Shown one piece after another: positions 31,143-39,875 of a stretch of 64,000 nucleotides of DNA. This DNA is from Ruegeria profundi. Lineage in GTDB: Bacteria; Pseudomonadota; Alphaproteobacteria; Rhodobacterales; Rhodobacteraceae. The notes beneath the pieces are model-generated. The model made no database searches. It worked only from the letters and a program-made list of their open reading frames with translations, and was not told where the DNA came from. Position numbers and translations under genes: made by a program. The stretch is from NCBI RefSeq assembly GCF_001507545.1, contig NZ_LQBP01000001.1:62001-126000 (forward strand). Direction: 5' to 3'. The first letter of the stretch is position 1, and every line of letters begins with the position of its first letter.

Positions 31143-31183
31143 CCGCCGCCCTTTCCGCCCGGAAGGCGCGGCGGTTTTTTCTT
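31143..31183 (+). terminator. Strong intrinsic terminator
   Basis: CCGCCG (31143-31148) pairs with CGGCGG (31169-31174), and the stem continues inward through CCTTTCC/GGAAGG around GCCC. Six T residues and CTT follow. It ends the transcript that carries the 40-codon ORF; the about 145 bases between ORF and terminator hold no further gene I can support. Confidence 0.85.
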
Positions 31184-31504
31184 AAAACTTTCCGGTTTGT
31201 ATGCATGCAGGCTTCGCTTCGACCTTGAAGCGCTTGAAGAGAGAACAACAGGCTGCCTTAACGGCACTACATTATCTTGATACGTAAACGACGTGCCTAA
31301 GTGATAGGTCATTGAAAATAAATCAATACCTTCAGATAATCGGCCTTGATTAACGCGGGAGAGCGAACAGCCTTCTGGCACACCGCTGCAAACACGCTAT
31401 CAATACTTTAGGGTGATACCGACCCAGTACCTCAAACAGGAACCAGTCTAACTAGTCTGAACTGGTCTAAGTTTTGCGCGCAGAAGAATTACAAAAAACG
31501 TGTT
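31184..31504. other. Gene-free stretch between convergent units
   Basis: No coding frame with a ribosome-binding site is visible. It contains CGCTTC-GACCTT-GAAGCG (a 6-bp hairpin near 31212-31230) and, at 31443-31471, three tandem near-copies of a 9-10 base unit of the form C-N-AGTCTRAA. Nothing else is recognisable. Confidence 0.6.
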
Positions 31505-31957
31505 TTAAGCACAATTAGCCTGTTCAGCCTGCTCCAAGGCTTCGGCTGTGGCTTCTAAAGCCAGCATAATCGACGCATGGCGGTTCTTGTAGTCCCGCGC
31601 CGGAATCAGAACTTCCAAACCGTTAAAAGGGGCATCCGGGGCGGGGCCACCCTTTTTCAACATGGCTGCCAGTTGATCGCGCGCTGTTTCCACTTGCGCG
31701 CGTGTTGCGCCGATGATCGCGCTGCCAACAACCGAAGCAGAGGCCTGACCCAAAGCACAAGCTTTGACGTCCTGCCCAAAGTCCGAGACTTTGCCGTCCT
31801 GAACATTCAAATCAACGGTTATGGTTGATCCACAAAGAGGTGACCGCTTTTTTACCGTGGCATCAGGATGATCAAGCCGGTCCAGATGCGGAATGTCTGC
31901 TGCCAGCGACAAGATGCGGCCAGAATAGAGTTTGATAAGGTCATTTTCACCGGACAT
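31505..31957 (-). CDS. Iron-sulfur cluster assembly scaffold, IscU/NifU-N type
   Basis: 150-aa scaffold-like protein. Start taken at MSGENDLIKLYSGRIL, preceded by GAGGT; a longer frame adds nine residues. Conserved Cys in RSPLCGSTITVDL and VKACALGQASASV, plus a third Cys at the C-terminal end (QANCA). The usual IscU Asp and Cys pattern around the first site is altered (SPLCGS), as in the alphaproteobacterial variant often found near hisI. Probably helps build or transfer Fe-S clusters; the exact role is not certain. Confidence 0.85.
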   Translation of the reverse strand: MSGENDLIKLYSGRILSLAADIPHLDRLDHPDATVKKRSPLCGSTITVDLNVQDGKVSDFGQDVKACALGQASASVVGSAIIGATRAQVETARDQLAAMLKKGGPAPDAPFNGLEVLIPARDYKNRHASIMLALEATAEALEQAEQANCA

Positions 31958-32023
31958 GGCTTTACCTCGTTGCCTGTCCCCCATACATAGTCAGCCTCTA
32001 CCGGGATGCAAAAGGTTTTTCTC

Positions 32024-32395
32024 ATGTCCGCGACTGTCGCGTTTGATCCATCGTCTTTGAAGTACAACGAAGCTGGTCTGATCCCTGCCATAGCCCAAGA
32101 CGAAAGCTCGGGCGAGGTGTTGATGATGGCCTGGATGAACGCGCAAGCCGTAGAAAAAACGTTGGAAACCGGTCGCGTCACGTATTGGTCGCGGTCCCGC
32201 CAGTCATTCTGGATCAAGGGTGAAACGTCAGGTCACGTGCAGGAACTGGTAGATTTTCGGCACGATTGCGACCGCGACTGCTTGCTGGTTCTGGTCCGTC
32301 AAACCGGCCCCGCCTGCCACACGAACCGCAGGACCTGCTTCTACACTGCCGTGCGGGACGGGAAAGAGGTTGAGCTGATGCCACCAATGGTGTGA
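32024..32395 (+). CDS. hisI: Phosphoribosyl-AMP cyclohydrolase
   Basis: Third step of histidine synthesis: opens the adenine ring of PR-AMP. About 123 aa from the ATG at 32024, which has AAAGG upstream; an ATG six codons earlier is possible. Stand-alone HisI, not fused to HisE. Motifs: VLMMAWMNAQAVEKTLETG, YWSRSRQSFWIKGETSGH, and the zinc/magnesium-binding DCDRDCLLVLV and GPACHTNRRTCFY. Divergent from the scaffold gene with a short gap. Confidence 0.95.
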   Translation: MSATVAFDPSSLKYNEAGLIPAIAQDESSGEVLMMAWMNAQAVEKTLETGRVTYWSRSRQSFWIKGETSGHVQELVDFRHDCDRDCLLVLVRQTGPACHTNRRTCFYTAVRDGKEVELMPPMV

Positions 32396-32400
32396 CCCTG

Positions 32401-33294
32401 TCACAAACCGACCAAGGCCCGAATATCCTCTGCGGTGGCACCTTCCGCACGGTATTTTGAAAGCGCGCGCGCGTCATCGCGTTTAGCCAACCGTTTACCT
32501 GCCTCGTCGCGGATCAACCTGTGATGACGGTACGTTGGTGTTGGCAATCCCAGCAGGCGCTGCAAAACGACATGAATTCTCGTGGCCTCGAACAGGTCCT
32601 GTCCGCGCACGACATGGGTAATCTGTTGCGCGGCGTCATCCAGAACTACTGACAAGTGGTAGGATGTTCCCATGTCACGACGCGACAGAACCACGTCACC
32701 GATCGTGTTCGTCAACTCTTTCATCGTAAACGCAATCGATCCTGTCTCACCATTTGGTCCGGCACTGGTTTCCAGAAAGGATCCGATCTGAGCGCAAGGA
32801 TCGTCTGATCCGGAAAGCACCCGGCAGGCAGCCGCCATATTCAACCGAAGCGGAATGTCCTTCGGGCGCGGTTCATCTGCCGCGGAAGGTCGGAACTTTT
32901 CCCGGCACGTACCCGGATAAATGATCCCATCCGGTCCATGAAGCGGACGGCCTTCTTGCGGCGCACTGGCCGCTGAAGCAATATCTTTGCGGTTGCACGT
33001 ACACGGGTAAAGCAGACCGCGGGCCCACAACCCGTCCAGCGCCGTAGTATAGACGTCCAATCGCTCGGATTGCCGCATCACGGGTTCAGGCCACTTGAGA
33101 CCAATCCAGCGCAAATCCCTGTAGATTTGATCTTCCCAGCTTGAACGAGAACGCGCGCGGTCAATATCTTCAATCCTCAGAAGGAATTGACCGTTCTCCG
33201 CCACTGCCAGATCATGGGCCAAAAGCGCCGAGTAAGCATGCCCCAAATGCAAAGGACCACTGGGTGAAGGCGCAAATCGAGTTCTAAATATCAC
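32401..33294 (-). CDS. gluQ: Glutamyl-Q tRNA(Asp) synthetase
   Basis: Truncated GluRS paralogue that attaches glutamate to queuosine 34 of tRNA-Asp. 297 aa, catalytic domain only. HIGH-like RFAPSPSGPLHLGHAYSALLAH at the N-terminus, RIEDID, a Cys-x-Cys-x3-...-Tyr-x3-Cys zinc site (PCTCNRKDI ... YPGTC), and a KLAKRDDA-type KMSKS loop (GKRLAKRDDARALSK). Start overlaps the stop of the upstream methyltransferase by four bases. Confidence 0.94.
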   Translation of the reverse strand: MIFRTRFAPSPSGPLHLGHAYSALLAHDLAVAENGQFLLRIEDIDRARSRSSWEDQIYRDLRWIGLKWPEPVMRQSERLDVYTTALDGLWARGLLYPCTCNRKDIASAASAPQEGRPLHGPDGIIYPGTCREKFRPSAADEPRPKDIPLRLNMAAACRVLSGSDDPCAQIGSFLETSAGPNGETGSIAFTMKELTNTIGDVVLSRRDMGTSYHLSVVLDDAAQQITHVVRGQDLFEATRIHVVLQRLLGLPTPTYRHHRLIRDEAGKRLAKRDDARALSKYRAEGATAEDIRALVGL

Positions 33295-33905
33295 GCTTTT
33301 TGAACAACATATACGTCAGATTTAAGGTCCATCCCCGGAAGGTGCGGGCCATACTCACGAAATAGCAAACGAGCTGCACCAGTGTCCAGCCAGTCATTCA
33401 GGCGTGCGGTATAAGAGATGTCGTCAAGCGTATGATCATTAAAGGAAAACGCCAACAGTCCATCTTTGGGCAGGGCACGCATCAATACGTCGAATACCGC
33501 AGGCGGAGCTGCGCCAGTGCCAATAACGCCGATTGCAGCAATTGCCTTGTAAGCATCTTGATCCAGAGGGTTCGGATCCGTGATCTCGAAAGAAGAGAGC
33601 TTGCGATAAACGCCTTTAGCTGCCGCACCCTCCAACATCTTGGGGGATGGATCAACGCCGTCAATGACCTCAAAACCTACTGCGTTTAAGGCTACACCTG
33701 ACAAGCCAGTTCCGCATCCGTAGTCCAGAATGGGCGTCTGCGGATGGGGCAGTTTCGACCACAATGCCTCGGCCACGCGACCGGGGGTTGCATATCCTTG
33801 CGCGGCCACCTCGGAATCATAGGAGGATGCCCATTTCTGATAATGTGCGTGCGTGGCTTGCGGAGTGTCCAGGCCGTAGGTGTCCTTGAGATACTTATCG
33901 CTCAT
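33291..33905 (-). CDS. Class I SAM-dependent methyltransferase
   Basis: 204 aa. SAM-binding motif I LDYGCGTGLSGVALNAVGFE at about residues 60-80, followed by GVDPSPKMLEGA (acidic residue at the end of strand 2). The opening HAHYQKWASSYDSEVAAQGY is shared with small-molecule methyltransferases of the Williams-Beuren/UbiE-like group. Substrate unknown. ATGA-type coupling to gluQ. The codon usage is like the neighbours. Confidence 0.88.
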   Translation of the reverse strand: MSDKYLKDTYGLDTPQATHAHYQKWASSYDSEVAAQGYATPGRVAEALWSKLPHPQTPILDYGCGTGLSGVALNAVGFEVIDGVDPSPKMLEGAAAKGVYRKLSSFEITDPNPLDQDAYKAIAAIGVIGTGAAPPAVFDVLMRALPKDGLLAFSFNDHTLDDISYTARLNDWLDTGAARLLFREYGPHLPGMDLKSDVYVVQKA

Positions 33906-33942
33906 AGACTGATGTTAAGCGCGATAGCCCCGGTGCGTCCAG

Positions 33943-35283
33943 TCAGCTTTGCTCCAACCAGCACGTCCACTCGGCTTTGGCCCGATCTGTATAGGCCTTG
34001 TAGCGGTCCTTGCGACCGCGACGTCCACCTTTCAAGCCGTCCACGGGGCGGAATAGACCGAAATTGACGTTCATAGGTTGAAAAGTCTTGGCCTCAGCTC
34101 CGCCGGTAATATGGTGGATCAGGGCACCCATCGCGCTGTCTTTCGGTATCTCGGGCAGGTCCAGACCCAGAATTTCGGCCGCGGCCAGCCGGCCAGCCAA
34201 AAGACCCATCGCCGCGCTTTCGACATAGCCCTCAACCCCGGTGATCTGCCCGGCAAACCGAATGTTCGGTTTGGATTTCAAACGCATCTGCACATCCAGA
34301 AGCGTGGGTGAGTTGATAAACGTATTGCGATGAATCCCGCCAAGCCGCGCAAAACTGGCGTTTTCCAAACCGGGGATCATTCGGAAAACCTCAGTCTGCG
34401 CACCGTATTTCATCTTGGTTTGAAAACCCACGATATTGAACAACGTCCCAAGAGCGTTGTCGCGGCGCAACTGCACCACGGCGTGTGGTTTAACATCCGG
34501 TTGGTGCGGATTGGTAAGACCAACCGGTTTCATCGGGCCATGGCGCAGCGTTTCGCGGCCTCGCTCAGACATCACCTCGATCGGTAGACAACCGTCAAAG
34601 TAACCCGCGGTTTCGCCCTCATGGAATTCGGTCTTATCGGCGGCCAGCAACGCATCGATGAATGCCTCATACTGATCCTTGTCCATCGGACAGTTCAAAT
34701 AGGCGGTCCGTTCTTCCTCGGTTTCGCCTTTATCATAACGCGATTGCATCCAGGCTTTGCTCATGTCGATGCTGTCGGCATAAACGATGGGGGCGATTGC
34801 GTCGAAGAAGGCCAGGGATTCGGCGCCGGTCTCGGCACGAATAGCTTCGCCCAACGTAGCCGAGGTCAAAGGACCCGTTGCGAAAATCCAATGGCCATCG
34901 TCGGGTAGGGTGGTCACCTCGTCGCCAGTGATCTCAATTCTTGGATGGCTGCGCAGTTTCGCGGTGACGGCTTCGGCGAAGGGATCACGATCGACGGCCA
35001 GCGCGCCACCGGCGGGAAGGCGGTGCGCATCGGCTGTCTTCATGATCAACCCATTTGCCGCCCGCATTTCCCAATGCAGCAAGCCAACTGCATTCTGTTC
35101 GTCATCATCGGATCGGAAAGAGTTTGAGCATACCATCTCGGCCAGATTGCCAGTTTGGTGTGCAAAAGTGCCCACTTTGGGCCGCATTTCGTGGATCACT
35201 ACGTCCACGCCCATTTCCGCCGCCTGCCAAGCGGCCTCGGACCCGGCCATGCCGCCGCCCACGATATGCAATTTCTGTGTCAT
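33943..35283 (-). CDS. trmFO: tRNA (m5U54) methyltransferase TrmFO, folate-dependent
   Basis: Flavoprotein that makes ribothymidine at position 54 of the T-loop, using methylene-THF and FAD. 446 aa from the ATG at 35283 ([11 protein letters not shown]). FAD-binding [19 protein letters not shown] at the N-terminus, [12 protein letters not shown] with a conserved Cys, [19 protein letters not shown], and [23 protein letters not shown]. The leader immediately upstream holds a stable structured element and a short ORF whose stop overlaps this start. Confidence 0.95.
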   Translation of the reverse strand: MTQKLHIVGGGMAGSEAAWQAAEMGVDVVIHEMRPKVGTFAHQTGNLAEMVCSNSFRSDDDEQNAVGLLHWEMRAANGLIMKTADAHRLPAGGALAVDRDPFAEAVTAKLRSHPRIEITGDEVTTLPDDGHWIFATGPLTSATLGEAIRAETGAESLAFFDAIAPIVYADSIDMSKAWMQSRYDKGETEEERTAYLNCPMDKDQYEAFIDALLAADKTEFHEGETAGYFDGCLPIEVMSERGRETLRHGPMKPVGLTNPHQPDVKPHAVVQLRRDNALGTLFNIVGFQTKMKYGAQTEVFRMIPGLENASFARLGGIHRNTFINSPTLLDVQMRLKSKPNIRFAGQITGVEGYVESAAMGLLAGRLAAAEILGLDLPEIPKDSAMGALIHHITGGAEAKTFQPMNVNFGLFRPVDGLKGGRRGRKDRYKAYTDRAKAEWTCWLEQS

Positions 35284-35471
35284 GCGCTGCCACATAGGGC
35301 AGTGCAAAGCACAACGCAACACAGACTGAATAGCGTTAGTGTTTTAGGGGATTTTGGGGTCGCCGCTGCGGGAATGTCTACGCCGGTGAGAGAAACCAGC
35401 TTGGAGGGACCTTCCGCCCACGGCGACCCAAAAGTGTCTCCAGAGCCTAAGCTCTGTCCCAGCATTGCCAC
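35280..35471 (-). CDS. Doubtful small ORF overlapping the trmFO start
   Basis: A 63-codon frame from GTG at 35471 (AGGG about eight bases upstream) whose TGA overlaps the trmFO ATG as ATGA. The protein has a Ser/Pro/Thr-rich first part and a Cys-rich hydrophobic end ([17 protein letters not shown]). It runs straight through a strong RNA hairpin, which argues that the structure may be the conserved feature. It could be a coupled leader peptide or chance. Confidence 0.25.
   Translation of the reverse strand: MAMLGQSLGSGDTFGSPWAEGPSKLVSLTGVDIPAAATPKSPKTLTLFSLCCVVLCTALCGSA
35352..35456. ncRNA. Structured RNA element upstream of trmFO, type unknown
   Basis: TTTTGGGGTCGCCG (35352-35365) and CGGCGACCCAAAA (35421-35433) close a 13-bp stem with one bulged G. 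Inside are GCGGGAA/TTCCGC (35368-35374 with 35412-35417) and GCCGGT/ACCAGC (35382-35387 with 35395-35400): a nested rod of about 80 nt. A second hairpin CAGAGC-CTAA-GCTCTG follows at 35441-35456. Strand is undecided because the helices are symmetrical. The SRP RNA domain IV motif and 6S features are absent. It could be a trmFO leader element on the minus strand or an independent small RNA. Confidence 0.45.
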
Positions 35472-35535
35472 AGTGTCGCCCTTTTGAAAAGTGCTAAATT
35501 GCGAACAATGCTAAAAATTGTTGACAATAATCGCC

Positions 35536-36321
35536 TTATTGATGCCAGTTTGGCGGCCTTTTTTCGATAAATGCAGATATGCCTTCTTCGGTATCACGGT
35601 GCAGCATATTCTGCGCCATTACGTCTCCGGTGTAATCGTAGGCTTGTTCAATCGGCATTTCCAGCTGCTGATAAAAGGCCTGCTTCCCGATCTTGACGGC
35701 AGAGCCCAGCTTGTCCGCAAGCTGATTTGCAAGTGTAGCAGTTTCATGCTCCAGCAGCATTTCCGGCACGACACGATTGATCAAACCCAATTCTGCGGCA
35801 GTTTCGGCTGAAATGAACTCACCAGTTGTCAACATCTCGAACGCTCGTTTGCGCGGGATGTTACGACTGAGCGCAACCATCGGGGTCGAACAGAACAGGC
35901 CGATATTCACGCCATTCACACCAAACCGCGTCCCTTCAGCCGCTACTGCCAGATCACAAGTGGCGACCAATTGGCATCCCGCAGCCGTCGCGATGCCATG
36001 GACCTGCGCGATGACCGGCTGGGGCAGCGATCGAATCGACAGCATCATACGTGCGCATCTGCCGAACAGATCCTGAAAATAGGCCTTGCCACCGTCCTCG
36101 GCCTGACGACCTGCCGTCATTTGTTTTAGGTCATGGCCTGCGCAGAACGCCTTGCCCTCCCCCTTTATGATCACTGCCCGTACAGAGGAATCACCGCTGA
36201 GAGCGTCAAACTCGGCCTGAAGGGCGGCGAGCATTTCGTCGCTCAGCGCGTTCAGCCGGTCAGGTGCGTTCAGCTTTAGAGTGGCGACCGCGCCAGTGTC
36301 GTTACGTTCCAGAATTGCCAT
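35536..36321 (-). CDS. Enoyl-CoA hydratase/isomerase family protein
   Basis: Crotonase-fold enzyme, 261 aa. Oxyanion-hole block KAFCAGHDLKQM (about residues 58-69) and the second block IATAAGCQLVATCDLAVAAEGTRFGVNGVNIGLFCSTP (about residues 110-147). The catalytic Glu positions of short-chain enoyl-CoA hydratase are not both kept (GCQLVA in place of GGCEL), as in ECHDC3-like members, so the reaction may differ from simple hydration. Divergent from the thioesterase gene over 58 bases. Confidence 0.88.
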   Translation of the reverse strand: MAILERNDTGAVATLKLNAPDRLNALSDEMLAALQAEFDALSGDSSVRAVIIKGEGKAFCAGHDLKQMTAGRQAEDGGKAYFQDLFGRCARMMLSIRSLPQPVIAQVHGIATAAGCQLVATCDLAVAAEGTRFGVNGVNIGLFCSTPMVALSRNIPRKRAFEMLTTGEFISAETAAELGLINRVVPEMLLEHETATLANQLADKLGSAVKIGKQAFYQQLEMPIEQAYDYTGDVMAQNMLHRDTEEGISAFIEKRPPNWHQ

Positions 36322-36379
36322 CTTGCTCTCCGTTGCGATGTTGGGCCAACTCTAGGTCGGCAAGTCGAGGAGGGAAAGC

Positions 36380-36823
36380 ATGTCATTGGCAATGAGTCGG
36401 AACGATCTGGCGGAATATATGGCGCAGATATTTCCGCAGGTGCATCGGGATTTTGTCATTGAAGAGCTCCATGAAGACTCGATCGTGATGCGGCTGGTTG
36501 TCGAAGACAGACATCTGAGGCCAGGGGGGACAGTGTCCGGCCCGTCCATGTTCGGTTTGGCTGATGTGAGCGTGTATGCGTTGATCCTTGCGCGCAAAGG
36601 ACGGCTTTCTCTGGCTGTAACGACCAACAGTTCTTTAGACTTTCTGCGTAAACCCTTGGGTGGCAAGGACATGATCGCCCATTGCCGCATGCTGAAACTT
36701 GGTCGCAGTCTTGCCGTTGGGGACGTGCTTATGTTTTCCGAAGGGTCCGACAAGCCTGTCGCGCGGGCCACTATGACGTATTCGCTTCCACCTGAAGGAT
36801 CAGCCGCGGCTGCGTTTGGATAA
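36380..36823 (+). CDS. PaaI-type thioesterase (hotdog fold)
   Basis: 147-aa single-domain acyl-CoA thioesterase-like protein. Core motif GGTVSGPSMFGLADVSVYALILAR (about residues 49-72) with the active-site Asp, and AVTTNSSLDFLRKPLGGKDM. GAGGAGGG precedes the ATG. Divergently arranged with the enoyl-CoA hydratase gene, suggesting a shared role in acyl-CoA turnover. Substrate unknown. Confidence 0.86.
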   Translation: MSLAMSRNDLAEYMAQIFPQVHRDFVIEELHEDSIVMRLVVEDRHLRPGGTVSGPSMFGLADVSVYALILARKGRLSLAVTTNSSLDFLRKPLGGKDMIAHCRMLKLGRSLAVGDVLMFSEGSDKPVARATMTYSLPPEGSAAAAFG

Positions 36824-36847
36824 AAAAAGGCCGGGCAGTGCCCGGCC
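36822..36847 (-). terminator. Intrinsic terminator of the DUF1127 gene
   Basis: GGCCGGGC (36829-36836) and GCCCGGCC (36840-36847) form a perfect 8-bp stem with a 3-base loop. On the minus strand seven T residues follow. It lies just after the convergent thioesterase stop. Confidence 0.85.
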
Positions 36848-36879
36848 AGGAAGAGGTCCCATCGTGGGACTGGGGAAAC

Positions 36880-37107
36880 TCAGCCCTGCCAGAATGGCCG
36901 GGTGTATTCCTTGCGTGCTTCATGCCGTGTCAGGCCAACATCCTTCAAAAGTCTGTCATCCAGCTTGGACAAATTAATCCGAGTGCGGCGTTGGCGTTCC
37001 CATCTTGTGACAATCGCAGCAAACCGCACAGCCAGCGCGGCGATCAGCGGCAGCCGGGGACTGTCGTTAAGCAGCATGAGGGCGGGGTTGTGCATTGCGC
37101 GTGCCAT
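36880..37107 (-). CDS. DUF1127 (YjiS-like) small protein
   Basis: 75 aa from the ATG at 37107, which has AAGGATA upstream. C-terminal DUF1127 motif: WERQRRTRINLSKLDDRLLKDVGLTRHEA, a Arg-rich helix followed by the L-x-D-x-x-LKDIGLTR-type signature. Small proteins of this kind act as RNA-binding or stress-related factors in alphaproteobacteria (CcaF1-like), but the function of this one is unknown. Divergent from a MocR-type regulator with mirrored promoter elements between them. Confidence 0.88.
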   Translation of the reverse strand: MARAMHNPALMLLNDSPRLPLIAALAVRFAAIVTRWERQRRTRINLSKLDDRLLKDVGLTRHEARKEYTRPFWQG

Positions 37108-37124
37108 CTTGGGTATCCTTTCAA

Positions 37125-37219
37125 AATTGTATTGACACAAAGCTAATGTGCTAAGTACATTGTGGTGATACATTCAGGATTGTGTCAAAAGCAAAGGAAG
37201 AATTGTAATGGATACAATT
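37125..37219. promoter_or_regulatory. Divergent promoter/operator region with mirrored boxes
   Basis: TTGACACAA (37132-37140) and its exact reverse complement TTGTGTCAA (37180-37188) face each other. Outside them AATTGTAT (37125-37132) and ATACAATT (37212-37219) also mirror each other, the last within the regulator's first codons. TTGACA with TACATT 18 bases on (37156-37161) gives a plausible plus-strand promoter, and the mirror TTGACA a minus-strand one. Confidence 0.5.
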
Positions 37220-38611
37220 TGGCCCGAAGCACTGCCGACATCTAAGGGACCGAAATACACACTAGTCGCTGACACCATCCGAAAGGCCATCGATAACAAC
37301 ATGCTGGAGGTCGGAGCAAAACTTCCTCCGGTGCGAGAACTGGCGTATCGATTGCAGATCACTCCGGGAACTGTCGCGCGGGCTTATACCATTCTGACGG
37401 ATGAAGGGTTGCTACAAGCCGAGGTTGGACGTGGTACATTCGTGGCCCCGCCAAAATCTCCGATCTTGGATGATGTCTGGGCCCGTCAGCTTCACCTGCG
37501 CGATGACAAGTACAACGCAAATGTCAGCCTGTTCAGTCCGCGTCTGGCAGATATGGGGCAGGTGGCTTTGATCCGCGAATGCTTGCAAAAGGTTTCCAAA
37601 GCTGATCCTGGCCTATTCCTGAACTATCCAACCCGCGACGCATATCAACCGATGCGACAGACCGTGGTTGACTGGCTGTCAGACCTTCCTTTGGGTGCGC
37701 TCTCGCATGACGACATCGTTCTGACCCATGGTGGTCAGAACGGGTTGTGCCTTGTTTTTCAGACCATCTTGCGCGGCACCAAGCCCCTGATTCTGATCGA
37801 AGATCTGTCCTATGCCGGATTCCGCCGGGCCGGTGAGTTGATGCGCGCTGATGTTGTCGGTGTAAAAATGGATAAATGGGGCATTGATCCGACCGATATG
37901 GAGCGCGTTCTTCGCCAAACACAGGCACAAGCTGTCTGCGTTTCTCCAGAGGTGCAGAACCCCACAGGGGTGCACACGCCGCTTGAACGTCGACAAGAAA
38001 TTGTGGAGGTGGCCCGCCGCTTTGATCTGCAGATCGTTGAGGACGATTGTTATCGCATGGGCGCTGCGCGCGAGCCGAGCTATCGCGCCCTTGCGCCCGA
38101 ACGGGGTTGGCACGTGACATCAATCTCAAAAACACTGACACCAGCGTTGCGCGTCGGGTTCGCCATCGCGCCACGGGAAAGAAGCGGAGATTTGCGGCGC
38201 TCCGCCGAATACGGATATTTCGGGCTGGCGCAGCCGCTGGCTGAGCTGACCCGCCTGTTGCTGTCCGACCCCAGAACGCGCCAGATAGCAAAGGACGTTC
38301 GTGCAAAGATGGGGGAATACGTCCGTGTCGCGGTCAATGCTTTGGGTGGATTTGAACTCAACTGGGCGCCGGACGTTCCTTTTGTTTGGCTTCATTTACC
38401 ATCCGGTTGGCGCGCGGCCGCCTTCAGCCGTGCAGCCGAGCGTGAGGGGATTCAACTACGTTCAGCCGATGAGTTCGCCCTTCGCGACGGGCGCGCGCCA
38501 AATGCAGTACGCATTGCGATGAACGGGCATGTATCAATGGACAGGTTCGAAGACGCAATGCAGCGACTGCGTAAGCTGCTGGATAATCCGCCAGAGCAAA
38601 TCAGTGTCTGA
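37208..38611 (+). CDS. MocR-type regulator (GntR HTH fused to class I aminotransferase domain)
   Basis: 467 aa. N-terminal GntR winged HTH (about residues 12-80; LPPVRELAYRLQITPGTVARAY). A flexible linker follows, then a fold-type I PLP domain (about residues 110-450) with the lysine in TSISKTLTPALRVGF and EDDCYRMG upstream. MocR regulators sense PLP or amino-acid derivatives and usually control a divergent gene; here the divergent gene encodes the DUF1127 protein. The region between holds mirrored TTGACACAA boxes. Confidence 0.94.
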   Translation: MDTIWPEALPTSKGPKYTLVADTIRKAIDNNMLEVGAKLPPVRELAYRLQITPGTVARAYTILTDEGLLQAEVGRGTFVAPPKSPILDDVWARQLHLRDDKYNANVSLFSPRLADMGQVALIRECLQKVSKADPGLFLNYPTRDAYQPMRQTVVDWLSDLPLGALSHDDIVLTHGGQNGLCLVFQTILRGTKPLILIEDLSYAGFRRAGELMRADVVGVKMDKWGIDPTDMERVLRQTQAQAVCVSPEVQNPTGVHTPLERRQEIVEVARRFDLQIVEDDCYRMGAAREPSYRALAPERGWHVTSISKTLTPALRVGFAIAPRERSGDLRRSAEYGYFGLAQPLAELTRLLLSDPRTRQIAKDVRAKMGEYVRVAVNALGGFELNWAPDVPFVWLHLPSGWRAAAFSRAAEREGIQLRSADEFALRDGRAPNAVRIAMNGHVSMDRFEDAMQRLRKLLDNPPEQISV

Positions 38612-38679
38612 CGTTGGGGTAAAATAATACCTATTTTACAAGCCATTGAAATAGAACACTTTTAAAGCGTCAAACGTTA

Positions 38680-38708
38680 TTGACCTGCATCGCGCGCGCC
38701 TCTAAATA
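38680..38708 (+). promoter_or_regulatory. Promoter of rplM-rpsI
   Basis: TTGACC (38680-38685) and TAAATA (38703-38708) with a 17-base spacer, about 65 bases before the L13 start. It is one of the clearest sigma-70-type promoters in the window. Confidence 0.7.
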
Positions 38709-38774
38709 CGCTTCATCGAATTCGGGCCGCTCTGTCGTGGGGCGGTCTTTCACATCAAACAGGACTATCCTGCC

Positions 38775-39233
38775 ATGAAAACCTTTTCTGCAACTCCTGC
38801 AGACATCGACAAGAAATGGATCCTGATCGACGCCGAGGGCGTTGTTCTGGGCCGTCTTGCCTCGATCGTCGCCATGCGCCTGCGTGGCAAGCACAAAGCG
38901 TCGTTCACCCCGAACATGGACATGGGCGACAACGTCATCGTGATCAACGCTGACAAAATCCAGATGACCGGCAAGAAGCGCGAAGAAAACTTCTACTGGC
39001 ACACTGGCCACCCGGGCGGCATCAAGTCACGCACCAAACAGCAAATCCTCGAGGGTGCACACCCCGAGCGCGTCGTGACCCAAGCGGTCAAGCGCATGCT
39101 GCCGGGCAACCGTCTGGCACGTCAGCAAATGACCAACCTGCGCGTTTACGCCGGTGCCGAGCACCCGCACGAAGCCCAGGCCCCCGAAGTTCTGGACGTT
39201 AAGTCCATGAACAAGAAAAACACCCGGAGCTAA
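38775..39233 (+). CDS. rplM: 50S ribosomal protein L13
   Basis: Early-assembly large-subunit protein. 152 aa. Begins [20 protein letters not shown] with [20 protein letters not shown], then [20 protein letters not shown] and [22 protein letters not shown], all standard L13 features. Co-transcribed with rpsI, which starts six bases after its stop. Confidence 0.98.
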   Translation: MKTFSATPADIDKKWILIDAEGVVLGRLASIVAMRLRGKHKASFTPNMDMGDNVIVINADKIQMTGKKREENFYWHTGHPGGIKSRTKQQILEGAHPERVVTQAVKRMLPGNRLARQQMTNLRVYAGAEHPHEAQAPEVLDVKSMNKKNTRS

Positions 39234-39239
39234 TGACCG

Positions 39240-39725
39240 ATGGCTGATCAGATCAATACTCTCGAAGAGCTGAGCGCCGTCGCAGGCGTTGAAACCGTGG
39301 CCGAAGAAGTTGTTGCACGTGAGCCCGTGCGTGACGAACTGGGCCGTTCCTACGCCACCGGCAAGCGTAAAGACGCTGTTGCCCGCGTTTGGATCAAGCC
39401 GGGTTCCGGCAAGGTCACCGTGAACGGCAAAGATCAGGACAAGTACTTTGCTCGTCCCGTTCTGCAGCTGATCCTGCGCCAGCCTTTCCAGGTTGCTGGT
39501 GTTGAAGGTGAGTTCGACGTTGTTGCAACCGTCAAAGGTGGTGGCCTGACCGGTCAGGCCGGTGCGGTCAAGCACGGCATCTCAAAAGCGCTGCAGCTGT
39601 ATGATCCCAACCTGCGCGGCGCTCTGAAAGCCGCTGGCTTCCTGACCCGCGATAGCCGCGTCGTGGAACGCAAGAAATACGGTAAGCGCAAAGCCCGTCG
39701 TTCGTTCCAGTTCTCGAAGCGTTAA
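39240..39725 (+). CDS. rpsI: 30S ribosomal protein S9
   Basis: Small-subunit protein whose C-terminal tail reaches the P-site tRNA. 161 aa: an acidic N-terminal extension of about 30 residues ([20 protein letters not shown]) typical of alphaproteobacteria, then the core beginning [14 protein letters not shown] and the basic tail ending RRSFQFSKR. Second gene of the L13-S9 operon; an intrinsic terminator follows. Confidence 0.98.
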   Translation: MADQINTLEELSAVAGVETVAEEVVAREPVRDELGRSYATGKRKDAVARVWIKPGSGKVTVNGKDQDKYFARPVLQLILRQPFQVAGVEGEFDVVATVKGGGLTGQAGAVKHGISKALQLYDPNLRGALKAAGFLTRDSRVVERKKYGKRKARRSFQFSKR

Positions 39726-39747
39726 TCTCTACGGGTTTCGAATTTCA

Positions 39748-39779
39748 AACGGTTGCAAGAAATTGCGGCCGTTTTTTTT
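39748..39779 (+). terminator. Intrinsic terminator after rpsI
   Basis: AACGG/CCGTT and GCAA/TTGC helices separated by a small internal loop form a hairpin, followed by eight T residues. Confidence 0.8.
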
Positions 39780-39875
39780 GATTTGTGTGCAACCAGCAAA
39801 CCCTGGGATGCTTAAGCCAACTGACGGTTGTCACCACGTGTGGGTCATTGCCTTTCTACCGGCGTTACGATTTTT

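Noticed and set aside
35352..35456. SRP RNA or 6S RNA identity for the structured element
   Set aside because: The conserved domain IV motif of SRP RNA is missing, and the element is neither the size nor the shape of 6S RNA, which is also usually found near other genes. Left as unknown.
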